This document shows, in pieces, positions 9,872-22,011 of a stretch of DNA of 64,000 nucleotides. A program made the translations under genes and the position numbers. The notes under the pieces are model-generated. The model made no database searches. It saw only the letters and a program-made list of their open reading frames with translations, and had not been told where the DNA came from. Origin of the DNA: Ceratothoa steindachneri. Lineage: Eukaryota; Arthropoda; Malacostraca; Isopoda; Cymothoidae. Numbering within the stretch: position 1 is the first letter of the stretch; each line of letters opens with the position of its first letter. Location: NCBI GenBank assembly GCA_963969495.1, contig OZ018330.1, forward strand, positions 44,632,894 to 44,696,893, read 5' to 3'.

Positions 9872-12800
9872 GTAAGTGTATCTTTATTCATTCTACAACC
9901 AAAGATGGCCGTCTATAAATCTGTCCTTCCGCAATAATGGTGATCACCTTAAATTGCTCCAAAACATTTTATTGATCAAATACCAAAAATATTTTTGCAC
10001 AGCAATTCGAGTTTTCAAAACTTATATCATAATACTTAATTTTCTAAAGAATGTTTACTGAATCAAGAGGTTTCTCTTTTTTTTTTTTACTTGGGTTATA
10101 GAATTTAGCTTTTTTTGAAGAGAATTATTTGTTTCTGAACTTTACCTTTGAACATTCTCAAAATCACTTTCGATAGGTGAATATTGAGAGAGCATCGAAG
10201 AACGGATCCAAAATAGTCATACCTGGAGAAGGGAACCAAACCATTCCACAGAAGGGCGATGTGGTAATAATTATCAGCGAAAAGGAACACCCTGCCTACA
10301 GCAGAATGGGTTCAGATCTTTATGCAACATTGAAGGTGAGTGGTCAAATTAAGAAGAGATAATATCATATTGCATTACGACTCAATATTATCTTTTTAAA
10401 CATGATTAATTTGAATAATATATAAATTAATATGAAATTTTTAGTCCATTTACTTTAGACAAGTTTTATGCATGTTAAAGAGTTAAGATTGTCTGATCGA
10501 CATCTTTAGATACATGTTATAACTTCTTTGTCAGCTCACTCTCCTTGAAGCTTTGTGTGGATTTACCCAAATTATCCGCCTTCTGGACGGACGAAAATTG
10601 AAGGTCGTTTATCCGCCAGGAGAAGTCATTCGACCGGATGACGAAAAGATGATCAAGGCCGAAGGATTCCCACATTTTCGAAATCCTTATGAAAGAGGAG
10701 ACTTGTACATCACATTCAGTGTAAGATGGCTAGAGTTCATTTATGTTAAATAATCTTTTCAGAATATCAGGTTGGAACGAAATTAATGTCCGATATATTA
10801 AAGATGAAAAAACTTAGGACTATGGAAATATTTAACATAAATACTCGTATAACCTCCATTGTTTTCTAGGCTCTCATTCCATCTGTCAACATGCTTATAA
10901 AAGCCATACTTGTAAAACTATTTAAGTTTTGATGCAAAATATGAATACAACTCGTTTTCAACCTCTTCTCATGATTTCTACCTAAGATCATCCAAATAGT
11001 TATGTAACCCTTTAAACAATTGATAATCAGAAAATGCAAGGTCAGCAGAATATAGAGGATGAAGCAATATTTCCTAACCGAACTCCTCTAAAAGATCTTT
11101 GGTCATTCAAGCTGTGTGAGGATGGGTTTTCAAATGACGAAGTTGATTGTAGTAGAGATTAGCATTAATTGTTTGATTGTTGTTTAAAAGTTCGTAACGG
11201 ACAATTCCTTCAATATCTCATCATACGCTCGACATGATCTTTTTTGGATGAAGTCATCCTCTCGGTGGTTGAGAAACTCTGCTTCCTTGACTAATCTACG
11301 AACGCCGGTGTTTAACGTTGTCATAAATTATCCACTTCCCATCACCAGTAACAAGTCTGCCCAAATGGTACCTGAAAGTGTCGTTAAAGCAATGACTCAC
11401 ACCAAGCAACACACTGTTAAAGATTTGCTGTGGAAGTTCGTGCGGGACCCATTTTCCAATCACTGGAACCTTTCCAATAATTTTCAGTTGGCGTAGAAAG
11501 GTCCTATGGGATACGTTAAATTGTTGTGCGAGTTTCCTGGAAGTTGTAGTAGGATTTATCGTGGCAACAGTTTCCAACTCTTCGAAATCAAGTTATTTTG
11601 GACGAACTTATTGTGGTCCATCTTTTAGACTTAAATTACCTCGGAAACGTAAAACCCACCTCCAGCAACTTCTTTTATTTACTGCATCATCCCCATAAGT
11701 GTTCTAAATGGATTTTGCCGCTGTACTTGCATTGACACTTTTATGAAACTCGTAAAGTAAAACATGTCGTATGCGTGCGAAAATTCGTTCTGCCTGTATC
11801 CCCTCATAAGAATAGTACATATTATTGTTTACATGATCAGATGAAGAATGACAGATCAGATGACAAAATGTTATATACATATATTATTTTTTTAATGACA
11901 AGATGTTATATATTTTGGATTACTTGCATGCGCATAATTATGTGCGTGCCCATTACAAGCCTTCATAGGATTTATATGACACTCATTTGTGAGGCTTCAT
12001 TGACAATCTTATTTCGCCTTGTAATGTGGCACTACAAACTCACGAAAGGATTATTTTGTCGGCAATCCTTCAGTTGGTCTTAACTCTGGAATTACATAGC
12101 CTCAAGTTTACTTTACTTCCTGCTTCCAACGGTTTTGTATTCCCCAGTTGAGGAAAATGGAAGTGTATTTCCACAATACAGAGACGGGATGGTGTTCAAA
12201 ATGCTTTCCAGATTAGAGGTGTGTGTGCGCGTGCTTGTCAAGTTGTGTGTATGTATCCGTGCGCGCTAAAGCTCGTTTTCCACAAGCTCATCGATCCCTT
12301 TTCTTTTGTGCCTCATTTATTGCAGTTACAGAACGTCCATTTTGTGACTATTCGTAGAATGAGAAACTCAAGGTATACTGGTTAAAGTTCACTAACAAAG
12401 GTGGATAAAGGAAAAGGAGTAGTGGAAGGGTTAAAGATAGCTAAGATTGCAATAATACTAAATATTTGGTATGGTAATGAAATATAAAACTTGAAGAACA
12501 AGTTTGTATGAAGCACACAAACACTCGAAATTCCTAACTGATCCCAACTGGTGTGACAGATATTCAACTTGGTATGTCGGATTTTAAATTATATTGGTTG
12601 ATGAAGCAGGAATGACGTGTGCACTTTCGATTACGTGGAGGTGGGTATGTAGGTGAGCTTGAATGTGAGCTGGCCCATCCAGGCCGACGAGTCTCGGGCC
12701 GCGCCCATAAGGCTTAACATCTCAGGGGCAGGAAATAGTAGTGTAGTTTCACCAGGATGACTTCTAGGTGGTATCATCCTACCGAAGCAGAACTCCTGCT

Positions 12801-13114
12801 TATGGACACCACTGTAAGATACGTGAACAGAAGCGACGGCTGAAATAGGTTGGTTAAACAAACCCATTAAATTCTCAATATTTCAGATTGACATGGACGT
12901 CAAATTGGACATAAAGAATCTTTCTCAGCTGGAAACACTCCTAGGGCCCCGATCTGAGGAAAAAAAAGTGGATAAAGACACCGACAAAGAAATAGAATCA
13001 GTAACTTTAATAAACTTTGATGCGGAAAAGGAAGGCCACAAAAATCCACAGAATGAATCTTTTGAAGACGGAATCGACTCGGATGACGTTCCCATTGGCT
13101 GTCCGCAATCTTAG
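9725..13114 (+). CDS. DNAJA2-like: DnaJ subfamily A (DNAJA2-like) co-chaperone gene, 3' part, four exons
   Basis: Type-I Hsp40 proteins stimulate Hsp70 ATPase and deliver unfolded clients, mainly in the cytosol. Four exons, all phase 0 with GT-AG junctions, join as 9725-9871, 10177-10335, 10535-10720 and 12887-13114, giving 239 residues. They carry zinc-finger repeats CPKCGGSGR and CSVCEGQR, the C-terminal domain with EALCGF, and an acidic tail. The family is normally about 400 residues, so the J domain and first two CxxCxGxG repeats must lie in exons outside the readable part of this window. The fourth exon replaces the usual F-P-E string with IDMDVKLDIKNLSQLETLLG, which still fits the conserved L-S-x-L-E-x-L-L. 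A mariner fossil lies in intron 3. The A2 assignment over A1 or A4 is tentative. Confidence 0.85.
10177..10335 (+). CDS. DNAJA2-like: DNAJA exon: C-terminal domain I
   Basis: It is bounded by TTTCGATAG and GTGAGT. It reads VNIERASKNGSKIVIPGEGN, then QKGDVVIIISEKEHP, then MGSDLYATLK. These match the family strings G-x-x-I-x-F-x-G-E-G-D, P-G-D-V-I-I-V-L and R-x-G-x-D-L. This domain binds client polypeptides. Confidence 0.88.
10535..10720 (+). CDS. DNAJA2-like: DNAJA exon: C-terminal domain I/II
   Basis: The acceptor is TTCTTTGTCAG and the donor GTAAGA. The exon encodes LTLLEALCGFTQ, LDGRKLKVVYPPGEVIRPDD and the ERGDLYITFS end, all diagnostic of the DnaJ C-terminal fold in subfamily A. Confidence 0.9.
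10775..11765 (-). pseudogene. Mariner transposase fossil inside DNAJA intron 3
   Basis: The minus-strand translation shows the helix-turn-helix part (TSRKLAQQFNVSHRTFLRQL), then HRLVTGD-like LGRLVTGDGKWIIYDN. The latter contains the first catalytic Asp region and the W-I-x-Y-D-N string typical of mariner. A degraded DDE remainder and an ENNGGY string follow near 10850. The left end AGGTTGGAACGAAATTAATG looks like a mariner terminal repeat; I could not find its partner. Stops and frameshifts kill the frame. Confidence 0.8.
12887..13114 (+). CDS. DNAJA2-like: DNAJA terminal exon
   Basis: It starts after AATATTTCAG and ends at TAG (13112-13114). It encodes LDIKNLSQLETLLGPRSEE followed by a highly acidic, low-complexity tail ending IGCPQS. 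The farnesylation CaaX box seen in some DNAJA proteins is absent. Confidence 0.8.
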   Translation: MDMDVKLDIKNLSQLETLLGPRSEEKKVDKDTDKEIESVTLINFDAEKEGHKNPQNESFEDGIDSDDVPIGCPQS

Positions 13115-13360
13115 GAGCAGCCACCAAAACCAAAAAATCAACCGCACAATAAGATTTTGGTACTTCTCGCCTTATTGGGTTACTTTTATTTTTCTTTGTT
13201 TTTCATTTTGTTATCTTTCTCGTTTCATAGTTTAAAAAAAAAAATGGAACCCTCCTCCTTTCACCTCACTTTAGATCAAAGTTAGTTTTTCCATGAAATC
13301 CGATTTTTAAATGGCTATTTTTTCCCCTTTTTATTAAACTTTGTTGTTATAATTCATAGG

Positions 13361-13366
13361 AATAAA
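13361..13366 (+). terminator. AATAAA polyadenylation signal of the DNAJA transcript
   Basis: It lies 247 bases after the stop codon at the end of a T-rich 3' UTR and is followed by a T-rich element. An upstream ATTAAA at about 13332 is an alternative. Confidence 0.6.
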
Positions 13367-13601
13367 GAAGGTTTTTTTTTAATCTTTGCTTCATTTTCCA
13401 TTTGTGCTTCATTGAAAGAAGGCTGACTAAGAGATGCCTAATTTTACCAAGTCATCTTAATTATTGTATAAATACACAAATAAATACACAAAAATAGTGG
13501 TGGTAATAAGGGATTTGGGGAAGGGGGAAGGCAGGAGCGGCAATCAGGTCAGATGAAACAGATCCATTTGGCGGTCAGAACAAGCACGAAGACAAGGAAA
13601 G

Positions 13602-13679
13602 AAACAAGGTCAACAGAGCTAAGTCGCGTGCTCTCAATTATTCTGCCTTATGACCTGACGACCTTCACAACTTTCAACA
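13602..13679 (+). repeat. Dispersed repeat, copy 2 (partner at 1013-1098)
   Basis: It shares the core GTCGCGTGCTCTCAATTATT and flanking similarity with the first copy, in the same orientation. Confidence 0.6.
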
Positions 13680-15429
13680 AGTGGGGCAATCCCACTTATA
13701 GTTAGTTTTCTTTTAATAATTCATGGACTAACCTTAGTTAATTTGGCGGTGATCTAACGGATAGCCTAATACCAAGATGGGATAGGATAAAATTTTAAGT
13801 TATTTGTTTATTTGAATAAGACCGGAAAAAAACTAAATCTAATTGATCGAACAGATCCCCTAAGCTCCATAAGAATGATTTCTCATTATGTTTCCATGTA
13901 GGATTGTGTCTCAATTGAGGCTCTCTTGATGGAATTTATGTAGGAGGAGGTTGGTCCTGTGCCAAGAAACCAAAACAAAGCTGGTGATAAACGTATTGCC
14001 CCTTGCCCCCAAAGGAGCATTATTCAGGATTCGTCTTTGTAGTGTATGTCTGCCCGTTGGCAAAATAGCGAAACTAGGAACGGTTAAATATAGTGAAATA
14101 TCCGTAAATCCAATTCCTATAGTCTTGAATGACATCAAAAGTGACATAAATCAATATTTTAGGGTCTCTAGTAGAACTATTTGCTCAACTCCCTATTACG
14201 AAGGTGGATTTCCTAATAGTTTTAGGAATATTCACGCTATGTTTATGTAATTAGCAAGTTTTATATAAGAGAAATGCATTATAGAAATAGGTAAATGACT
14301 CAAATTTCCCAAATGAATAAATGGTTTGAAAGATAGGAAAAGAAACCGCTGGCTAATTTACTACAATAAGCTCCCAATAGAAGGGCAGTTTATTCAATTG
14401 AATTTAAAGCGAAAACCAATGAGGGCATCTCACGCAAAAGGTTTGTAAGGAAGATCTGTTAATAAAGTGGATAGAAAGGGAAGTGGACATGTGTGGAAGA
14501 TATAGCCGCAGTCCTCCTGCGGGTTGGGAGAGCAATCCGCCAGATTTATACCGCGCTGTGGTTGTCCATACTACATTTGATACACATTTGCGAGCCTTTG
14601 AAAGAAGTGGGACATTGCTTCCACCGTGGGGTGCCTGCTACGTGTTGGAGATTGATTGATACTACTGACATGTGCAAAATGGCAGGAAGACTGGGTTGAG
14701 ACCCTTCGTGCACAACGATGGCATGAATGTTTTCAATGATTTGCGAGGTTCACAAGGGTAGTAAGACACGCGCCGACTATTTACAGTTTATTATCACAAG
14801 AGTTCTAATGAATAGTTTGTTCTTGTTCGCGAGTTGACATAGCGAGAGGAAGATAATTATGTAATGGCAGACGGACGGTGGCAAGGTCATTATTGTTTAT
14901 AGTATGTAGCTCAACTGTGACACTTTGAGGGGTTTAGATGGTACCCGAATGAGTAAGAGTTGCGACAACGATACGCAGCCGAGAGGGAAAATAGTCAGAT
15001 TACAATAATTATATCAATATTTTTAAAAAAAGGAAGATCAATAAAGTTATTAACATAAATGAACATCAACAAATCCTTGCACAGGCGCAATTCAATTAAC
15101 TGCTGGGGGATATGGGAGTTGGATGGAGAGTGTTAGAGTCGATCAAGTGAGAGGAAAGGGAGAAGAAAGAGAGAGTGTGTGTGTGATTGTTACCACTAGT
15201 TACAAGAAATGTATACACCTTATAGACCTGGCAATCTTTTACTAGGTGTCTTTTGGGAGACACACCATAACCATTTTGATATATATTCTTTTATATCGAG
15301 AGCATGAGAAAGGTGCACAGGGAAGACGTAGGCTCTCTCCACCCAGGAATGGAAAATTGAAAAGATACCTAGTTGAGTTGAATTAAAGACTACAACTAGG
15401 AATTTTTATAGTAAAGAGATAATTTGTTA
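13680..15429. other. Unassigned intergenic sequence
   Basis: Frames of 60-100 codons occur (for example 13951-14250 plus strand), but none shows a known motif, splice context or biased composition. A short GA/GT-rich stretch lies near 15160-15190. Confidence 0.35.
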
Positions 15430-15897
15430 CTTTTATGAATTCAGATTTCATTACTTTAAGTTTCTGATCATTTTGTTTAACCTATTTATAAATATTGATA
15501 CACTATTAATAGAAAAAAAATTCTTCCGACTTGTTCCAGACATTAATTATTTGTTTGACATAAAAAAAATCCTCATAAACTTGTTCTAAATGGCTTATAA
15601 AAAAGTTTCACTTCATTGTTAGATGTAGGATTTTTATGACTTTCAAAACATATTATCCATTCCTCACAAAACTTTAAAAACCTCAATTAATTGGACTCTC
15701 ATACGTCTAGTTTCTAAACTTAATAAGTTTAATCTTCCTAGCTCGGTTTAATTATTTGTGTCTTTTTAGAGAGGAGATTAGTTTTATGGCCCTTGCTTGT
15801 AATTTTTCCAATCTTTCAATATCTTTTCTCAAAAAGGGTCTCCAAATTGTGTACCTTACTCTAAGTGAGCTCTTATTAATGCGTTATACTTGTTTAA
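15430..15897 (-). pseudogene. LINE reverse transcriptase C-terminal fragment
   Basis: On the minus strand the segment reads RPFLRKDIERLEKLQARAIK, then LGRLNLLSLETRRMR, then FINRLNKM near the end. This is the terminal region of CR1/Jockey-group ORF2 proteins, where a W-R-P-x-L-x-K-D-I-x-x-L-E-x-x-Q-R-R-A string is standard. Internal stops show decay. Its upstream part is replaced by the 165-bp repeat that follows. Confidence 0.65.
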
Positions 15898-16062
15898 AAT
15901 ACTAAAAACACGAAGTTAGTAGGTCTTCTAAAGTTTCAGCCTAATTATACGTAGTAATTATTGGTTTCTGAGTGATCGAAATATAAATATCGCATGAAGA
16001 GTTAACCTGGTATTCACTGCGAGAGGTTCCTTTCCAAAACAAGCTAATTTGAGGTCAATTTT
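15898..16062. repeat. 165-bp direct repeat, left copy
   Basis: It aligns without gaps to 21847-22011 with four substitutions (about 98% identity by eye). Its right end coincides exactly with the poly(A) tail of the minus-strand LINE (a T run from 16059), as expected if it were a target-site duplication. A dispersed repeat is the alternative. Confidence 0.85.
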
Positions 16063-17984
16063 TTTTTTTTTTTAGTATCTTGGGCTTTTCTGCGCATGGT
16101 GTAATCGCAGAGGACCCTTTCCAGGATTGGGTTCAGCTGGAAGCCTAAGATCTTGTGTTGTAAGCCTCTTAGCCAAACCTTATTTAAGGCCTTTTGCACA
16201 TCTCGCATCACCACGTCTACGTATTTCCTCTCAGCTTTACATCGGGCAAGCTTTTCGGTGAGAAGGGCAAGGGCTGTGTCCGTCCCCCTTCTCTTGCGGA
16301 ACCCGTGTTGCTGAGGGCTGTGGGCTTCTAGCTCGGTCAGTTGATCTTGCAACCTGTCAGCCAGAAGCTTTTCGTAAACTTTGCCTATAATATCCAGGAG
16401 GGATATTGGCCTGTAGTCCACCAGTTGATCAGGCTTCCTCCCTTTGGGTATAAAGATGATTTTAGCAATCTTTAAACCGTCTGGGAAGTAGCCCGTATTC
16501 AGGGAAGTATTGTAGATGTTCGCGATTCCCTGAATGATCTGCCGGGGGGCATGTACCAAGTTATTTCTGGTGATGCCCGTCCAGCCTGGTGCCTTCTGTT
16601 TGAATGTTTTTATGACTGCCATGACCTCTTCAGGTGTAGTTGGTCGGCCATGGTTTGCCAAATTCCTCCCTTCGTCGACATAGGCATGTGGGAGCGTGCG
16701 ATGCACATTCTGATTCAGATCTTCAATCAATTGGCCTTCGAATTTCTGGTCGAATTCCGCATTTTCTTCTGGTGTTATCCTGAAGATATCTTTCCAGAAC
16801 ATGCGGAATCTTTTTTCCAAAACCGCCGGGTCTTCCAAGTAGTCATCGCCCTCCTTAATGCGGGTCTTTTCTCTACTTGTAAGACCTTTCAACTTGTTCA
16901 CAAGTCGCCAGAACACATCGGGTCGAACCTCGCTGTCAACCTTTTCAATCAGGCTGTCCCAGACTTCAGCCTGTTACTGGTTGATAGCCGGCTTAAGTTG
17001 TTCACTCAGGCGTCTTAGCAGCGTTGTTCTTTCCCGATTTGTACCCTCTCTCTTGGTTTCCTCATACACCTCCCTGTGCACTCTAGCGATCTCTCTCATT
17101 TCTTCGATCCATCTGGGTTGAGGGAGAGTTTTGTACCTTTCCATCGGCACACTCTCACGATCTGCTTCGATGATGCGGGCAGTTATCGCTTCCAGCTACT
17201 CATCGATCCTCTTCAGACTCGCCCCGTTCAGGCCCACTGGTTCATATCTAGCAAGGATTTCCTTGTAGCGTTCCCAGTTGGCCGAAGCGTAGCTTTTTCG
17301 AAGAGGAATTGGGAGCTGAATTGGCGCGAGAGAAATGGTCGTCAAGATCGGTATGTGGTCGCTGGGGACTGTCGGGCCTGGCTCACTACGGTAATTGAAA
17401 GGAAAGGCATCACTTGTCATGATTATGTCAGGTTTCGTGGCGGACCTTAGGGTGAAATAGGTCGGAAAATCCGACCCTATACGCTAAATATTTTTCCTTC
17501 TCATAATCATTTCCAAGTTATGACCTCTTTCTTTTGTGTTTCCGTAGCCAGCCGTTCGGCATCTGGCATTGAGGTCTTTCCCAAGGAATACCATTCTGCC
17601 GTGGCCAAACATGGTGTAAAAGTTTGTTAGAGGCAGATACTTGCGTCGAGGTGGTTGGTATGCCGCCGCTACTATGAACTTGCCTACTAAAGTATGCAGC
17701 TCTACCGCCACGAAGGACTCGTCCATATCCGGAAGGCGTTTGAACGATAGGTTCCTTCTGATGGCAATGGCAGCACCGTCGTACCTCTCCTGAGAATGGT
17801 TTTTTGAGATCACTCTGTAGCCTGGTATCTTCAACTGCTTATTGGTCGTATCGATACCATGCTACGTAATCAGTATGATGTCGGGATCTAGCACACGGAA
17901 TATGTTGCCGTATGCAGCGGCTTTCCCCTCCCATCCGTTACTGTTGAGCGTTAAGATCTTTAACCTGTTGTTTTGGTTTTCCAT
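16063..17984 (-). pseudogene. LINE ORF2 (endonuclease + partial RT), broken
   Basis: The frame starts MENQNNRLKILTLNSNGW at 17984 (EN motif). It continues with IPGYRVISKN, AAAYQPPRR, FLGKDLNARC and, after a frameshift, VPSDHIPILTTISL (the SDH motif). The RT section, a 290-codon open frame at 16044-16916, shows TFKQKAPGWTGI, KIIFIPKGRKPDQLVDYRPI, SLLDIIGKVYEKLL and QQHGFRKRRGTDTAL. A degenerate palm motif A follows, VVMRDVQKALNKVW, where the expected x-x-D-x-x-K-A-F-D is altered. The YADD box is missing. Confidence 0.78.
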
Positions 17985-18163
17985 TCTCTGTTCTGGCTTG
18001 TGTGGATGTCCTAGTGTTTACGGGTTGTTGATTTCCTTTTCCCGTTTCTTCTCTTTTTGTATTCTGCTGGGGATAGTTCTACAAAGGTTTTACGGTGGAA
18101 GGCGATACTTTGATTATACAGAGCCTCCTCCACCGTTTCTTCGTCATATTGGGCATCGAAGTC

Positions 18164-18825
18164 TCATTTGTAGTATTTTTTCTTGAGCCCCACACAGATT
18201 TTGTTTGTGTCCCAGTCCTTCGGGAAGGGGAATTGTTCCGAGGCGTTTATATAAAGGTTAATTCCATCGGCGTCAATTTTCTTATTTTTCGCCTTCTTTA
18301 CCTTTTTGGGCTTCGCTTGGCATACGAAGCCCTCTGAGTCCGAGGAGTCCGTGGTGTTGGATGTCTCCGACTCTTTCGTTTTTTCCGCACACTGTGGTTT
18401 TGGTTGGACTGTCTTGGTGGCTGCCTCTCTCTCTTTTTTGGCTTTTATCCTGGGATCTGGCCGTCTAACCTCCTTATTGTTTCGCTTCTCTGTCTCCTGA
18501 TTTCTGCTAACCGTTTCTTTGGGGACCATTTGCAACTGGAGTACGTTACCAGATGGTGGGTTCTCGGGGAACCACATCTCGCTCATACCGTTATTTGCCA
18601 GCATCTGGTTCAGCTCCTTTGCAAATGTTCCTGGGTTAGTTAGATTTCTGACATGCGCGTATAATATGCATGTCAGAATTTTTGTGGAGTTCTCATTCTC
18701 CAGCCTCAGGTAGGTTCTTTTTGCTTCCGTTTCTGTGAGGATTGCCTTCTCTGCTTGTGCATACGTGGTGTTCTGCTTCTTGGTTTGCTCACCTTTCTTT
18801 TGCTGAACCTTCTTCTTGATTAAAT
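18164..18825 (-). pseudogene. LINE ORF1 C-terminal part
   Basis: It is open from about 18825 to a stop at 18164. It begins with a Lys/Gln-rich string (KKKVQQKKGEQTKKQN), then RTYLRLENENSTKILTCI, and ends in a basic, Ser/Asp-rich region with QAKPKKVKKAKNKK. It lies directly upstream of ORF2 in the same element. I infer an RNA-binding role from position and charge; no zinc knuckle is visible in the retained part. Confidence 0.55.
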
Positions 18826-18989
18826 TTTAAGTGATTGAACATGAAATGAATACGAGTAGACTGAGGCACGAAAGTTTAAATATTAAATAATCATTAATGG
18901 AGGGGTCAAAAAGGACGACTAAAACATTAAATTAATGAAAAGTCAATTGTAAACTAGATCATTTGGATCTAAATGGGACAAACTAAAAT

Positions 18990-19600
18990 AAAAATAAAAA
19001 TTTATCTGCACGAGTACTAACTTTATTTCGGTGTAGCTGGGAGTATCAACTGATATTACGGACAGAATTAGGCAGAAAGAAAACTATTAAGGGGGATGTG
19101 GTTGGTTGTACGTTTGTCTCTATAGTGAATAATTTGAGGGATGATGAATAATCATTGAGTTCCGGGTTTATTTGTTTGATGTAAAGTGATCCAAGAATTT
19201 TTAAATCCAGAGAAGAGGGTCAAGCAGGTGGTTATGTTTTAGTGAATTTTCTCGTATAGAGGAGTGTTCTGGTTTGAAGATAGGAATGTTTGTTCTGTAT
19301 GATACTCAGATATGTTTAGCGATCCTACATCTTAATTGTAGACTTGTTTGGCCTACATAGCGACTTTGGCAGGTCGCACAAGTGAATTCATAAATGATGG
19401 AGGAACGCATGCATAATGGGAGCGATTCTTTATGTCAAAGGAAAGTAAAACACAAAGAGTATTAGAATTAATTAGGAGAAACTTGCCTTGGGGAAAGTAT
19501 CTATTAAGAGTCGAGAGTAAAGCTTTGTTGAATTTAGTGTTATCAAGTGGAAGATAAGGCAGTTTTAAGAATATTTTTTGTTTAGGGACAGTTATTAGAG
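18990..19600 (-). pseudogene. Penelope-like element, linker and GIY-YIG endonuclease fragment
   Basis: The minus-strand translation gives [20 protein letters not shown], then after a frameshift [20 protein letters not shown], then EHSSIRENSLKHNH. The Y-E-F-x-C-x-x-C-x-x-x-Y-V-G-Q-T string is the GIY-YIG active-site region of Penelope-like retroelements, with the R-x-x-E-H/H-x-x-x-x-H part following. A stop lies in the GIY-YIG region. The RT domain is absent. A (TA)n array lies immediately upstream. Confidence 0.75.
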
Positions 19601-19638
19601 GGGTTTTGTGAGATAACTTTTTATATAAATATATATAA

Positions 19639-20840
<1,202 letters not shown>

Positions 20841-20949
20841 TTTCCTGCTAAAACTCCAGAGTGTATGCAAATTTTGTCAGCGTTCAGTTGTTGCGTCGTT
20901 TTCGATAAAAGGGATTCGTACTTTATGGTTAGCACTTGATGTCGTATTA

Positions 20950-21041
20950 GGCGCGGAAAGCACTTATTTTTAAGATACTTGCACTCTGAGTACGGCTCTA
21001 TTTGCAGTGATACTACCTTAAAAATAAGTTCTTTCCACGCC
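20950..21041. repeat. Inverted repeat (27-bp arms, 24/27 match)
   Basis: Arms at 20950-20976 and 21015-21041 pair around a 38-base spacer; both contain CTTATTTTTAAG. A related sequence, same orientation as the right arm and its downstream flank, occurs at about 21773-21846. This suggests a small repeat family. Confidence 0.7.
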
Positions 21042-21308
21042 AAAACGAAGCCGTTAATGATGACTAAAATGCTTACAACCACCATTAGTACTGATTTTAA
21101 ATACAACCTATCCTAACGCATCATTCCCAAATTTGGAGAAGAGCAGTGCATAAAAACAATGAACATTGGAGCACCTACCAACGTCTGTCAAACATATGAA
21201 ATTCGAACCCTAAGGTAATTATTTCGGAATAGGGGGCTTCGCCCTACACCTTCTTTAATTGTGTGTGTGGGGGGGGGAGGAGCATCTCTTCGCTCCCGCT
21301 ATTTTTAA

Positions 21309-21563
21309 TCACCTAGTAGTATTAACAATACGAAAGCCTAACATTAGGTTCGAATACAGAGACATAAACAACATTTGTCGTTTTTGCTTGCTCACAGAAA
21401 CATACCGGTCACATCGCCACCTTTTAACATTATAATCGAGCCGCACCTCGTTCCCACATCTGTCGCCATTCTTCATTTTAAAAATGAGGCCATGAGCTAA
21501 ACAAAAGTTAATTAAATTGTCCGAGGAGTTAGCTAAAGTCATATAAAGTTCAACAAAACTCAA
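21309..21563 (-). pseudogene. Merlin/IS1016-like transposase, N-terminal zinc-ribbon fragment
   Basis: An 84-codon minus-strand frame reads MSFVELYMTLANSSDNLINF, then a LAHGLIFK string, then CGNEVRLDYNVKRWRCDRY. An N-terminal helix, a G-L-I string and a zinc ribbon with R-W-R-C are the opening of Merlin-family transposases. The first Cys of one pair is not in place (GDRCGNE), and the catalytic DDE part is absent. The assignment is by resemblance only. Confidence 0.45.
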
Positions 21564-21846
21564 CGCACAAAATCACAATCCGCCATCATTCATTAACGGT
21601 TGCCAGTAGGTGTTTGGGCTCATTTTGAAATCAGCGTTGTTTTAAGTGTTTGAAACCAGGTCGAAATCAGTGTTGCCAATATTTGAAATCAGGGTTTCTC
21701 TACACCCCAAGAGAAGGCAAGGTGGACTTATTTTAATTTCATTCTGACCCCATCAAGGTGGAGTATCTTAAAAATATGTACTTTCCGCGCTAAACCGAAA
21801 ACATATGACGACTACAATGCCTAGAAACACTATTAGTAAGGTTTTT

Positions 21847-22011
21847 AATACTAAAAACACGAAGTTAGTAGGTCTTCTAAAGTTTAAGCCTAATTATACG
21901 TAGTAATTATTGGTTTATGAGTGCTCGCAATATAAATATCGCATGAAGAGTTAACCTGGTATTCACTGCGAGAGGTTCCTTTCCAAAACAAGCTAATTTG
22001 AGGTCAATTTT
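21847..22011. repeat. 165-bp direct repeat, right copy
   Basis: Partner of 15898-16062. The flanks to the right are unique. The left flank carries a member of the small repeat family seen near 21015. Confidence 0.85.

Larger units (their letters stand above)
16063..18830 (-). mobile_element. Jockey-like LINE, 5'-truncated, with poly(A) inside the RT region
   Basis: The minus strand carries an ORF1 tail (18164-18825), ORF2 endonuclease (17196-17984) and RT (16086-16985). Instead of running through the catalytic YADD box, the element stops after LDGRKAQ-like CDYTMRRKAQDT and passes into about 15 A residues. The copy therefore seems to derive from a prematurely polyadenylated RNA. It was later broken by frameshifts. 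The 5' end is lost near 18830. Confidence 0.8.

Noticed and set aside
16551..17450. Plus-strand frames opposite the Jockey-like LINE
   Set aside because: They are shadows of the minus-strand LINE ORF2, which has clear RT and endonuclease motifs.
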